DNA of 64,000 nt. It comes from Euborellia annulipes. Lineage: Eukaryota > Arthropoda > Insecta > Dermaptera > Anisolabididae. The notes under the pieces are model-generated. The model made no database searches, was not told the DNA's origin, and saw only the letters and a list, made by a program, of their open reading frames with translations. The stretch's first letter is position 1. Each line of letters starts with the position of its first letter. The translations under genes were made by a program, and so were the position numbers. Location: contig JAKCPI010000523.1 in assembly GCA_023213315.1 (NCBI GenBank), positions 57,990-121,989 on the forward strand. The letters run 5' to 3'. Shown here one piece after another: positions 44,238-54,943 of this stretch.

Positions 44238-44467
44238 TATATGGGGTCCAGGCATTCTTATTTAAGCCATTTGGTATCCAATTGGCTTAAATAAAATCAT
44301 CGGACTGCCTGGGGTCCGAACCCGCGACGTAAAAGTTTTTTCTCGCAAGATTGAAATTAAATTTAATTAAATTATTTTATAAAATAAAATATAAAATTTA
44401 ATTAATTTAATTAAATTAATATTTCAAACAGAAAAATTTTGAAAGAAAAAATTAAAAAACTTACTTT

Positions 44468-45180
44468 TGTAACCGGCAAATTAATTATTTTAATTTAATT
44501 TTATTTCCAATTCTAATTTCTCAATATTATTTTTTATTTTTTTTTATTTTATCTAATTCATTTCAAGTAGAAAATCCGTTTATTTTCTCTAAAATTTTTC
44601 TAACGTATTTTTAACGACTTTTGTATAAAATTTCCGTCGCCTCATGCGAACGACACGAGCACAATTCAATTGCTTTGTGACTCTCGCCTTGTAAAGTCAT
44701 ATTGGTTATTCACAATATTTTTGCGTCCTGCAAAATTAATACGACAGCCCTTGTCAATATTATTATATTTTTTTTATTACATAACCCTTATGTATTAATA
44801 ATTTTTTTCTGGTTAATTAATGACCCAGTTTTTTTTATCTAATTAAAATATTTTTTTACGTTTCTTCAACTTGTTACCTGTTATACATTTTTATCGTTAT
44901 TCATATTATTACTGTATCATTTTAAAGAAGAATTAAACCAATTACGTGTTAATTAATAATTGTTAACCCAAAAATTTCGTGTTGTCATTTGGTGTGTGTG
45001 CGTGTGAACCCTTCCCCCACCATCAACCATCTTCAACGACAATTTGGCAACGGGAAACGAAAATTCATCATAAATAGCATCCAATCCTGGAGCTAACTGC
45101 ATAATATTTATTATAAACGACACCCGATCAAGGGCCAACTTCATCCACCCGATCAAGGGCCAACTTCATTAAATCTATTA
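44468..45180 (+). repeat. 5' LTR
   Basis: Begins TGTAACCGGC. The last 60 bp contain a 25-bp unit (CACCCGATCAAGGGCCAACT...) twice in tandem at 45121-45145 and 45146-45170. Confidence 0.9.
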
Positions 45181-45184
45181 TAAA

Positions 45185-45202
45185 TGGCGCTCAACTAGTG
45201 GC
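45185..45202 (+). other. Primer binding site
   Basis: TGGCGCTCAACTAGTGGC begins 4 bp after the LTR. TGGCGC start fits the CCA end of a tRNA; which tRNA cannot be settled here. Confidence 0.65.
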
Positions 45203-45649
45203 CTGGATTTTTGGATCATCAGAGAACCAGCCCTCAAGATAAGAAGACATCAACCATAAGTACCAAATTTTATTAACTAAAGTGAAAGTGCTTAATTATC
45301 AAAAATATTTAATTTAAAATTAAAATTTAATTTTTTTTTAATTTACTAAAATATATAAAACTCTAAACTTTATTTGCATTTAAACAAATATTTAAATTAT
45401 TTAACAAATCTTCTAGTTAAATATAAATCATAATAATAATTTTGACAAAATTTTATTAATAACTTTATTTGCCAAAAACAAATAATTTTTTTTTATTATT
45501 CTAAATAATTTTTTTAATTATACAAAATAATTAATAATTAATTAATTAAACTAATTAATTAATAAAATTCAATATTATAATTTTGTGTAAAGAGAAAATA
45601 AACCTATTTAATTTTTTTTTCTCAATATTGAAAAAAAAAAATTTCTAAA
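45203..45649. other. Untranslated leader of the LTR element
   Basis: AT-rich leader between primer site and the gag ATG; no upstream frame of note. Confidence 0.6.
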
Positions 45650-47419
45650 ATGTCTTATTTTGGAAAAGCTCGTAAAGAGGACCTATTTCTCTTGGCAGAG
45701 GAGTTGGGGGTAGAAGTCACACCTACATCTAGGATTATTGACATCAAAGCAAAAATCACCTCATCCCCTCAATATGATGAGGAGTTCACCAAAACACTTC
45801 TCACCACCATTATAAAGGAAAGAGAAAGGGAAAGGGAAGAAAAGGAGAGAGAAAGGGAGAGGGAAGAAAAGGAGAGACAAAGGGAAGAAAGGGAGAGAGA
45901 AAGACAAAGGGAAGAAGAGAGGGAAAGACAAAAATTCGAATTAGAAAAACTTAAATTATTAAGAGTAGAAGAAAAGGAAGCTCCGCGACCTAATACTTCT
46001 CAAATAAAAGTAGATATAACCAAAGTTTTACCAAAATTTGACCCCAAAGAAGATGATATTAACATATATTTAGCTCTTTTCGAAAGACAAATGAAATTTT
46101 TAGAAATTCCAAACAAACATTTGGTACCTCATTTAATTTCCGTTCTCCCAATGGAAATGACATCTCTCATTGTTCGAGAACCTGAAGAACTTTCTCAGGA
46201 TTATCCTCATATTAAACGAATTTTATTACAACGTTTTAAACTAACCGTTGATAAAATTAGGAAATTGTTTTCGAATTCCAAGAAACTTCCTCAAAACACT
46301 TGGAAAGATTTTTATTTTGCCCTGCGCACCTATTTTGAGTCTTGGACCTCCGAGTTAGGTATTAATACTTTCGAAGAACTCAAAAATTTAATTATCGCCG
46401 ATCAAATGAAAAAGCGATGCTCCCCTGAATGTCGTGAACATTTCCTCGACGAATGGGAAAAACTTAACTCACCTAGTGAGTTGGCCGAAAAATTTGATTC
46501 GTACGACAACCTTCGAACGGAATCATCCAAAACCTCCGGTAAACAAGTTGAATCCAATCCTGTCAAGAACACTCCTGCCCCTAAGGAGAAATTGCCAAAA
46601 AAGGATTCATCCAAACCCGAAGACAAATCAAATAATTCGACAACACTTAAATGCTACGGTTGCGGAACACCTGGTACAACCAAGCCAAAATGCCAAACAT
46701 GTTCGCCTGCCAAAAATGAAGTTGTGACGTTACATATAAACGTCACTAATGAGAACCCTTCTTCATTAGCTCTGATAGAAGCTTCAGTTTTTGAAAGGAC
46801 CGGCAACGCCTGTGCTGACAGTGGTGCTACCCAATCCATAGGTAGTCAAAAATTATTTAATTATCTTCGAGAAAGGAACCACTCCTTTAATCAACAAAAA
46901 ATAACCCTTACCCTCGCTGATGGACGTCGAAACACACAAAACGTTTTTACGGCCACAGTTCCGGTAAAGATCAAAAACAGATTTATTAATACAAAATTAA
47001 TATTTCTACCAGATGCTCAAGAAAATCGCACTCTATTAGGAGTTGATTTTCTCACCAAGGCTGGAATCATCTTGGACTTCAAGAATGCCCAATGGTACTT
47101 CTCAAATCAACCAAAGAAAGCATACCCTTTTGCTACTGATTCCCATCCACCAAATAAGTTGCCTCAACTTAACCCTTTTCACTCATTGAAAAATAAAACA
47201 AATTTGACACCCGGTCAAAAATCAAATCTTCTTCAAGAACAGGAGAATATGTTTCAGCCAGGGGGAGAGGGAGAGTCCACTTCTCATGGTGAACATAAAC
47301 TCTCTTCTGAAGACAAAGTTTCGCTGCATCCTGTGAGCAAGACTTCACACTCTTCACCTGTGACTCCTTTGCGTAAGAGAGGTAGGCCCCGTAAGAATTT
47401 GCCTGTTTCGGTGGGCTGA
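45650..47419 (+). CDS. Gag-protease polyprotein of the LTR element
   Basis: 589 residues. Residues 1-50 are an N-terminal domain (LLAEELGVEVTP). About 55-110 is a very charged coiled coil of ERER/EEKE repeats. About 115-300 is a capsid-like region (VLPKFDPKEDDINIYLALFE). C335-C351 form a zinc-knuckle-like CX2CX9CX2C in which the usual His position is Thr. D390-S391-G392 (ACADSGATQSIG) is the active site of a retropepsin, with LLGVDFL near 462 as the second protease motif. The C-terminus has KRGRPRK, an AT-hook-like motif. LTPGQK...MFQPGGEG near 517-540 resembles the linker just before reverse transcriptase in Mag-type gypsy elements, suggesting that the enzyme domains were deleted in frame. 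Gag packages element RNA; protease would process it. Strong, long frame in AT-rich DNA, so recently under selection or very young. Confidence 0.9.
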   Translation: MSYFGKARKEDLFLLAEELGVEVTPTSRIIDIKAKITSSPQYDEEFTKTLLTTIIKEREREREEKEREREREEKERQREERERERQREEERERQKFELEKLKLLRVEEKEAPRPNTSQIKVDITKVLPKFDPKEDDINIYLALFERQMKFLEIPNKHLVPHLISVLPMEMTSLIVREPEELSQDYPHIKRILLQRFKLTVDKIRKLFSNSKKLPQNTWKDFYFALRTYFESWTSELGINTFEELKNLIIADQMKKRCSPECREHFLDEWEKLNSPSELAEKFDSYDNLRTESSKTSGKQVESNPVKNTPAPKEKLPKKDSSKPEDKSNNSTTLKCYGCGTPGTTKPKCQTCSPAKNEVVTLHINVTNENPSSLALIEASVFERTGNACADSGATQSIGSQKLFNYLRERNHSFNQQKITLTLADGRRNTQNVFTATVPVKIKNRFINTKLIFLPDAQENRTLLGVDFLTKAGIILDFKNAQWYFSNQPKKAYPFATDSHPPNKLPQLNPFHSLKNKTNLTPGQKSNLLQEQENMFQPGGEGESTSHGEHKLSSEDKVSLHPVSKTSHSSPVTPLRKRGRPRKNLPVSVG

Positions 47420-47445
47420 TTCCTCATCGAGACGTTATTGGAATC

Positions 47446-47457
47446 AGAGGGGGAGAT
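47446..47457 (+). other. Polypurine tract
   Basis: AGAGGGGGAGAT lies directly before the 3' LTR and would prime plus-strand synthesis. Confidence 0.8.
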
Positions 47458-48170
47458 TGTAACCGGCAAATTAATTATTTTAATTTAATTTTATTTCCAA
47501 TTCTAATTTCTCAATATTATTTTTTATTTTTTTTTATTTTATCTAATTCATTTCAAGTAGAAAATTCGTTTATTTTCTCTAAAATTTTTCTAACGTATTT
47601 TTAACGACTTTTGTATAAAATTTCCGTCGCCTCATGCGAACGACACGAGCACAATTCAATTGCTTTGTGACTCTCGCCTTGTAAAGTCATATTGGTTATT
47701 CACAATATTTTTGCGTCCTGCAAAATTAATACGACAGCCCTTGTCAATATTATTATATTTTTTTTATTACATAACCCTTATGTATTAATAATTTTTTTCT
47801 GGTTAATTAATGACCCAGTTTTTTTTATCTAATTAAAATATTTTTTTACGTTTCTTCAACTTGTTACCTGTTATACATTTTTATCGTTATTCATATTATT
47901 ACTGTATCATTTTAAAGAAGAATTAAACCAATTACGTGTTAATTAATAATTGTTAACCCAAAAATTTCGTGTTGTCATTTGGTGTGTGTGCGTGTGAACC
48001 CTTCCCCCACCATCAACCATCTTCAACGACAATTTGGCAACGGGAAACGAAAATTCATCATAAATAGCATCCAATCCTGGAGCTAACTGCATAATATTTA
48101 TTATAAACGACACCCGATCAAGGGCCAACTTCATCCACCCGATCAAGGGCCAACTTCATTAAATCTATTA
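47458..48170 (+). repeat. 3' LTR
   Basis: Same length as the 5' LTR, with the same internal 25-bp tandem duplication. Confidence 0.9.
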
Positions 48171-48176
48171 TACTTT

Positions 48177-49731
48177 TGTCTTTCTCAATTTTTTTAAAAA
48201 TACATTTTTTTGAACAATTTGACTGTTTCAAATGTCAATTTCTCAATTCAGCAAATGGATTATTTAGTTATTTCTTAATCCAAATGTTGTTTCGATGACA
48301 TATTTCTTCTATTTGCAAGAAACTGGAAAATACATAGTTTGAAAGTACGAGGGTTTCGTTATACAATTCGACCAGCAGTAGAAATTCATTTTTTATCTTA
48401 ATTTTTATTTTTTTTTATTTTTGACTTATTTTGCTCGTTTGGCTATTTATCTTAATTATTTCTTTTGTAATTTTTATGACAATCATAACCAAGGTCCTCT
48501 GAATATGTCACTATTTGTTTACATTTGGTTTTTACTAGTCGGTTAAAAACTACCAGTCTAAGTAAACCTAGAAGCAATGCGCGGCGAAAGCCCTGGATTG
48601 GTGAACCCGAGCAAGGAGCGTGTAGAACGTCCTCCGGTAGCCATCGGTACTATTGAATTTGAATTATGTAAATAAATTACCAACATCTGTAGCCAAAAAA
48701 GGTAAAAAAAGTAAACTTAGAAATAACTTTAAATATGTCTAGGAATTTATATCTCCCCGTCTACCTCTTTCCACAGAATTCTTAATCATAATCCGAAATC
48801 TTTTATTATACCTGGTCAAAGAACTATCTCAAGTATTATTCATCATTAGGATATAAATTTCAAATGTAATTTATTTTATCATTAGCCAAATTGAATTTTA
48901 ATGTATAGGCCTAAGTATACTGTATAGTGTCCAGTTAATGAATTTCCCGGATGGATATTGAATCCGGTGAACCTGTATGCAAATAATTGATAGGTTGTAT
49001 TAATGAGAAGAGGAATAAGGAATATAGCGGGTTCTCATTTATTTAGAAAAAGATTGGTCCTGAAAGCTGGATGCTGCAGTCTTAGGGTAACGACCGAGAT
49101 TTCCTGTTGTGTCTCCTGGTCATCAATGATGATGACTATAAGAAGGAGTAGGGGGGATAATTACTCCGCATATGGAGTGATGCAAAACCACATACAAGTG
49201 TGTGTGTGTCTAAATGTATTCACAACAAGATCTACTAAATTGCACTTGCAGCCAATTTATATTCAATTTTTTTTTTTTTTTTTACTTTAATATCATTAAT
49301 ATCAATTCGACGTTTTATAAATTTATATTGTGAAAAGAATAAAAAAATCATATTATTTTTTATGGTTGATAATTAATTAAAAAAATTTAATTGACTTCTC
49401 TATTTATAAATTACTGCCCCCCCCCCAAATGACGTCACTGGGTGACAAATGTTACCTTGGCCACGAATATAGGCTTTGGAGTGAACTAGAACTAATTTTT
49501 AACTAAATCTTATATAGAAAAGATTTATTCGTTAATATTTCTCATCTTTAAAAAAATCAAAACGTTGTTGTTTTATATTTTTTTTATATTTTAGTTAAAC
49601 TTCTGATGAAGAGCCTTTAGTGCCTTCGAAATATAAGGTCAAATAAAACTAATTGAAAAATACAATTATTTTTTTTTTATTCAACCCTACCGAAAATAAT
49701 ACACTTCTATATTTGAATTACATTTACTAAT
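48177..49731. other. Spacer with several fragments
   Basis: A GC-richer stretch at 48575-48655 (GCGCGGCGAAAGCCCTGG) is unassigned. An A-rich microsatellite-like T-run lies near 49266. 49411-49435 is a type 3 MITE right end. 49603-49631 carries CTGATGA...GCCTTCGAAA (hammerhead-like, single arm). Confidence 0.4.
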
Positions 49732-49745
49732 ATTTCTTTTCATTT

Positions 49746-49976
49746 TTGCTCAGGGGCCCACATCTTGTGGGTACGTGGATGGCGACCACGAGCTACCCGA
49801 GCTGGGACTGGCAGTCCTTCTATTCTTTGCATGTCAGTCTCTTCCTTCCTCTTTTCAACAGGCGTCAGACCGTGCGACGGACCGGCCTGTTCTATTCCTT
49901 CCCGGTCGTAGAAAAACCCATGAACCGCCGACCCCGCACCCCGGGAATAATCAGGCGAAGAAAGAAGAAGAAGTAA
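49746..49976 (+). mobile_element. SINE2
   Basis: GCTCAGGGGCCCACATCTTG to GAAGAAAGAAGAAG. Duplication ATTTCTTTTCATTT (49732) / ATTTCCTTTCATTT (49977), one difference. Confidence 0.88.
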
Positions 49977-49990
49977 ATTTCCTTTCATTT

Positions 49991-51025
49991 CTACTATCTT
50001 CATATATTTTCTAGCTTCAACAATTAATAACACAAAAAGTTATAGGAATTTCGAGACGAAAATAATTTTACTGTAATCCCTAGAAGATTCTCTGTAACCA
50101 TATAAAATTTGGTTTTTAAATTCCAATGGGAAGTTGCCCGAAGACAGTCAGACGGACATTTGCGAATTATATATTTAGATTTTTTTAAATTTAATTAATT
50201 AAGAGTGCATGATTTTTTTTTAGGGATGAAAGTTTCTTCATTTTTTGGCTATTTGATGTAAAAATTCATTGCGACTGATTCTGCATGGAATTTCACCACC
50301 TTGAACGATAACGTACTTATAGAATTTACAATTTATACATTCTCAGTCTTTTATTACATAGCTTTCGTTGTAGCTAATAATTTTTTTTTACCTTTAAATT
50401 TTATTATCAAAAAACGAACTTTAAATATTTTGATAATTGAAAAGAACTCACAGGGTGGCTAGTTTTATAAATATACACTATTTGATTTTTATTTAAAAAA
50501 AAAAAAAAATGTTGTATCGTTGTTCCCTCCACTTGTCTCCCTTGAGAACATTTATAAATGTTTATTTTTATTTCTTTCTAACCATTTGCATAATCTGAGC
50601 CCGAGTTGCTCGCCCCGGGGCTCTCTTCTCTCCCCTCTCTTTTTTTTTTTCTTCTCGGAGCCGTTTAACCGGAGACATTTCCGCCAAGACAAGTTTCAAT
50701 CATTTTAAATCCTCAGCTGTTTTTTTAAGGGCATATAATGTTATTAGACTCGCCTAACAATAATTAACATAATAAAATATTTATTATATTTTTCTCACCT
50801 TTAACCAGAATAGGGAGAGTCACAGCGGAAAAGCACTTAAATTTTATAACGAAATTACGAATAATCATAGATTTTAAATAATGAATATGATATGGCCACC
50901 AATTAACTGAACATCTAAAGATCTGAATTTTGTTGGAATTCAGAAAAAGAATTTTACTTTTCTCTTTTATGTTAATATGTTCCTATAGTCTAATAAAAAT
51001 ATTTTTGTTTTGTGGCTCAATATCC
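49991..51025. other. Spacer
   Basis: 50590-50700 is GC/CT-rich (GCTCGCCCCGGGGCTC), unassigned. No gene. Confidence 0.4.
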
Positions 51026-51634
51026 TTTTTACTTTCTCTTATCTATATATGTTAATATATAGAAAGTATTCGTTTCATATCAAAAATTCGATGTCGAGAT
51101 TTTGATGGAAATATATGTTTTGAGATCCTCTGAGTCTAAAAAAGTGGTTTCCGCAACAAGGTCTGTCTTCTGTGTACAAAATATTTCAAGCTAGGAGGAT
51201 GAAATTTTATATTTAAGTTAGGCACCTCCCAGGGACGTGACACGAAGCTTTTGAACAAAATCGGCTCAAGAGTACTAGTACTTTACTGATGTACTTTTTC
51301 AGTTTTTTTTTTCGATTTTCTCAAAATTCGCTCTAACGATTTTGTTAAAAATTCAAAAATCAATTATTTTTTAGTTGCTCTTTAAAATCTATATTCTCAT
51401 TTTGCCCCTGAAATCTTTTTGAAGCACACTTTACTCATGTAATTCATAGGAAAGATAGAACTGGTTGCCATGGTAACAAAATTTAAATATTTTTCTGTTA
51501 ATAAAATTCAAATGTACCGTACTGTCGGACACGAAATATATGTCGACACAAAAGATAAAGCACAGAACAAAATTTTCAATTACCGAAGGTAAGAGAAAGT
51601 TGTTGTGCTGTGCGACTAGTCCCACCAGACTTTT
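51026..51634 (-). mobile_element. HP1, near full length, decayed left hairpin
   Basis: Right hairpin 51026-51070, body of the CGTGACACG subfamily, left hairpin with one stem eroded. The following CTTTTGATGTTCCATGACGA and GCTATATTATTTGAACTG match the flank of the HP1 at 13243, without the SINE1 found there. Confidence 0.8.
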
Positions 51635-51669
51635 GATGTTCCATGACGATTTTTTTGCAAAAAGCTATA

Positions 51670-52167
51670 TTATTTGAACTGAAAATTAAAAATTTCATTT
51701 TTTAACTCGTTGGTATCTTCTGTCAAAAAATAAATCATTTTCTTGGTAATTGGCTTCATTTTAACGGAAATAGAACAAATGGGTTTTCGGATATCGATTG
51801 GTGTGCAGATTTTATATTGTCTCCAGATGTGTTTCCGTCTGTTTTTGTATAAATACAATATGTGAGTGACAATAGGTTTTTCCCAACTTGTCAAAATCTG
51901 GACGCCACTTGCGGATATCCCGGTTTTTCCGGAGGGTGGAGTGGGACTATCTATCGTGCCTGGGTTCCATTTTTTTGGCTCATCTGGCTTAAATATATAT
52001 ATATAATAAACAAGCAAGCAACGTGGTGACCAATTGGTGTACTTTTTTCCCCCCACCCCAGGAATTGTCACACATCTGTTGAACAAGAGTGCAGATGTAA
52101 ATACGCACCCCATCAACACACATTTGGCGTCTGCCTTCTCTCTTTCTCTTTTCTTTTTTTTTTCCAC
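51670..52167 (-). CDS. Unsupported 165-codon open frame
   Basis: Long for this base composition but no domain is recognised. It runs through AT microsatellite (51992-52009) and simple sequence, and its 5' end is a poly-Lys/Arg stretch. Probably chance or a decayed element. Confidence 0.12.
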   Translation of the reverse strand: MEKKKKREREKADAKCVLMGCVFTSALLFNRCVTIPGVGGKKYTNWSPRCLLVYYIYIFKPDEPKKWNPGTIDSPTPPSGKTGISASGVQILTSWEKPIVTHILYLYKNRRKHIWRQYKICTPIDIRKPICSISVKMKPITKKMIYFLTEDTNELKNEIFNFQFK

Positions 52168-52470
52168 CCTCTGATTAAAATCTTTGTTTGTTTTTATAAT
52201 TTAACACATAATTAGGTTAATTCTTTATTTCATCAGATATAATTTTTTTTTTTTTTTTTTTTCATTTTTATTAAATTATTATTTGACATGTAAAATCTTC
52301 TGCAAAAATGTTATAAAATCAAAATAATGTTTGATTTTCAAATTGTTTTCTTAAAATCACTTAACCAGATGAGATTACTCATGGGAAAAGCTTCCTTAAA
52401 AACCATATAACAACTTGCTTATATCTGATTCCGAAAAAATATATTAATGTATTATATTAATTAATTATGT

Positions 52471-52725
52471 GCCCCGAGGGCTTGAGTAGTTGGTAGCGTG
52501 CCTACCTTCTATACCGAAAGTCGCGGGTTCGGACCCCAGGCAGTCCGATGATTTTATTTAAGGCATTTGGATACCAAATGGCTTAAATAGAAATGCCTGG
52601 ACGCCCAATAGATTTGTTAAAACATACGAGTATCGTTAAAAGTATTAAATGGCCTAAGTTGCGGAAAAGACTGTGTATGTATGTGTGTGTGAACGAGAAA
52701 AAAGTGTGAATGTTAAAAAAAAAAA
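52471..52725 (+). mobile_element. SINE1, full length
   Basis: Head GCCCCGAGGGCTTGAGTAG, B-box CGGGTTCGGACCCC, palindrome, CGGAAAAGACTGTG, poly-A. Target duplication unclear in the AT-rich flanks. Confidence 0.88.
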
Positions 52726-53229
52726 TGTATTTATTTATTTACTTATTTGTATGCCATTTTGGCCAGAATTAATTATGAATATATTAATTTTTTTTAAAAA
52801 AAATACCTTTCTCAAATAATTCTTTTCTTTTCAATAAAAAAAAAAATATAAAAAAATTGGGTTGAAACAAAAACAACCCCGCAGCCGGGGGGGGGGTAAA
52901 AAAAAAAATCAAAAAATACCATTGTAAATTATTTTATTTAATAAGATTGGATTAGGGGTTGAAAAATTAAAAAAAAATCTTTTTTAAATTTATTTTAGCT
53001 AAATTGAGGCCAAATATATAGAAAAAATAGCGTTGATTATTATTTTATTAAATTAAGGGTTGGTTAGGGGTGGTGAAAGGTTGATTATTTAAGAAATACC
53101 TATGAATATTCTAAATCACTTGTTGATGTTTTTTTCCATCTCTAAATTTAGTTAGATTAGAGTATAATGTATTTTTTTTACTTTTAATAAAAAGGGAATT
53201 GTTATTTTCATCTATTTTTATTTCAAAAC
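52726..53229. other. Spacer
   Basis: Low-complexity ATTT repeats, and a G-run near 52888 with CCCCGCAGCC suggesting a MITE remnant. Confidence 0.4.
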
Positions 53230-53393
53230 CAAGAGAGAGAGACGAATCTCTCGTTCAGTCGAGTGCGTGGCCTGCTGGCAGTCGCCTCTATATAAAGTTG
53301 TGTTTAAAGTGATTAAAAGTGAATAATTAATATAGTGTAACCCACCCTGACCACACTGTCAGCCAACACACCCTCTTGAGAGTCTTATTAAAG
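53230..53393 (+). promoter_or_regulatory. Candidate promoter and first non-coding exon
   Basis: An arthropod-type initiator TCAGTC lies at about 53254 and a TATATAAA box at 53289-53296. Downstream is a less AT-rich stretch (CCACCCTGACCACACTGTC) that ends at a splice-donor-like AAG/GTAATT (53393/53394). It contains no ATG after the TATA box, so it would be 5' UTR. Linked tentatively with the exon at 54858. Confidence 0.35.
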
Positions 53394-54542
53394 GTAATTA
53401 TTATGCATTTTATCGTTGAAAAAAAAAATTATAGAAACAAATAATTTGTTTGCGAAAAACGATTCTTTTGAATATGAAATTAATTTAAATATTTCACCAA
53501 GGATAGAGGGAGAATATAAGCTAATAGAAGAGGGAGGGGGAGTGGACGTATCATTGAAAAAAAAAATAGTTCACTTTTTTATACTTTCTCTTATTATTTT
53601 TTACTTCTTTAAGTGATTTACCATTACATTCATTTTATTACGGCCTATATTTTTGTTAATCATATTTCCTTAATATGCTTTTACACAGGGGTGGATTAAG
53701 GGTTGAAAATTAAAAGAAAATAATTTTAAAATAAATAAAAATTAAAATAATTATTTATTAATTTATTCAAATTATTTTGAGAGTAATTTTGCGGTGAAGG
53801 ATCACATTTTCTTAAAGGGGGAGAAGTATGAAGGCATTAACGAGGGGTGTTAATGCCCTATCACCTATAATACATAAAGATATTGTTTTTATTTTAATCA
53901 TTTTGCTAAAAAATAAGTGAGTTCCGTTTGAGTTGAAATTTATATTCAATATTATGCAAATAGCATAGTGGGATAGAAACATTTTAATATCATTCTAAAA
54001 TTTCTTATTACTCGGGCGGAATTTATTTTTGAAGATTTCGAAACTCCCATAAATAGACAATAACACAGGATAACTTAGGAATTCATCGAATCCCTGAAAT
54101 TTTAATGGAATTTTTTTTAATTAGGTATAAAAGTAAGTTATGATCCATTTGAAATTTTACTGGGGTGGGTTACCACATATTTTTGGATATAGAACTAACC
54201 TTAATTCAGATTTGAATTTTTTTAATTGTGCCAAAGATGTTTCAAAAAATATTAATTTAATTCTATTAGAATTTTACTGGGGCGGATTTTATCAACTTTT
54301 TTTTTATTTTATTCTATTCAGGAAATAATTTTGAAAAATAAATTTTTATTCGATTAGCTAAATTGGATTTTTATAATTAATCATCTGTATCAAGTGGATA
54401 GAGTTTTCTTCTTACAAACCTAGGATGTCTTAATTTGATCTAAATAGTTTTCAGTAGTTTTTGTTGGAATTGTCACAAAAGGATAAGTTTTTAATTGCAA
54501 AGTAGATAAGTGGAAAAAAAAAATATATTAATCAAATTTATT

Positions 54543-54643
54543 TTCAAAAAAAAATCTGGTGTGACTGGTCGCACAACACACAACTTTCTCTTACCTTCAG
54601 TAATTGAAAGTTGTGTTCTGTGCTTGCCACAACAGATTTTGGA

Positions 54644-54693
<50 letters not shown>

Positions 54694-54706
54694 AGAAAGT
54701 AAAAAT
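54543..54706 (+). mobile_element. Minimal HP1: the two terminal hairpins only
   Basis: The left hairpin is followed almost at once by an expanded (AT)n tract (54644-54691) and the right-end motif AAGAGAAAGTAAAAA. AAATTTATT at 54534-54542 and 54703-54711 may be a duplication but could be chance. Confidence 0.75.
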
Positions 54707-54857
54707 TTATTAGTACTGATATTTTACAACCAATACGAAAAATATTTCTTTAATTTCATACTTTTTGATAAAATACAAATTATATTTGGACATTCTTTTT
54801 TATCGTTTGATAAAAAAGTGAGAAGAGATTCTTATTAATTTATGATCTCTTTTGCAG

Positions 54858-54943
54858 GTTTTGTGTTTCTTCAGTGCAATTGTGCTTCGAGTGGAGAAGC
54901 TGAAGGAGGCAAGGAGCTTCGGGCGACTTTCTACCCCCGAAAG
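54858..54943 (+). CDS. Probable internal exon of an unidentified gene
   Basis: 86 bp with a good acceptor (CTCTTTTGCAG) and donor (AAAG/GTAAAT), GC-rich against its surroundings. Two frames are open. One (two bases, then codons) reads FVFLQCNCASSGE followed by AEGGKELRATFYPRK, which would fit the end of a signal peptide and the start of a secreted product. The other reads VLCFFSAIVLRVEK. No family recognised. No start codon in this exon. Confidence 0.4.

Larger units (their letters stand above)
42433..44330 (-). mobile_element. SINE1 split by a 1.7-kb TIR element
   Basis: Tail half 42433-42559, head half 44240-44330. Joining the halves with one TA removed restores the usual ATATACATATATGGGGTCC. 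The head stops after CCCGCGACGT. Confidence 0.88.
44468..48170 (+). mobile_element. Non-autonomous LTR retrotransposon (Ty3/gypsy-like), intact
   Basis: 3703 bp with two 713-bp LTRs that I read as differing at one base (44576 C, 47566 T), a primer binding site, a single gag-protease frame and a purine tract. Flanks share TACTTT (44462-44467 and 48171-48176), the likely duplication. No reverse transcriptase, RNase H or integrase is encoded, so it would need proteins from a related full element. The near-identical LTRs mean a recent insertion. Confidence 0.9.

Noticed and set aside
51670..52167. 165-codon minus frame as a real gene
   Set aside because: Runs through a microsatellite and low-complexity N-terminus, no recognisable domain; kept only as a very low-confidence entry.
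54644..54691. (AT)n tract as an independent microsatellite locus
   Set aside because: It is the expanded loop of the HP1 right hairpin.
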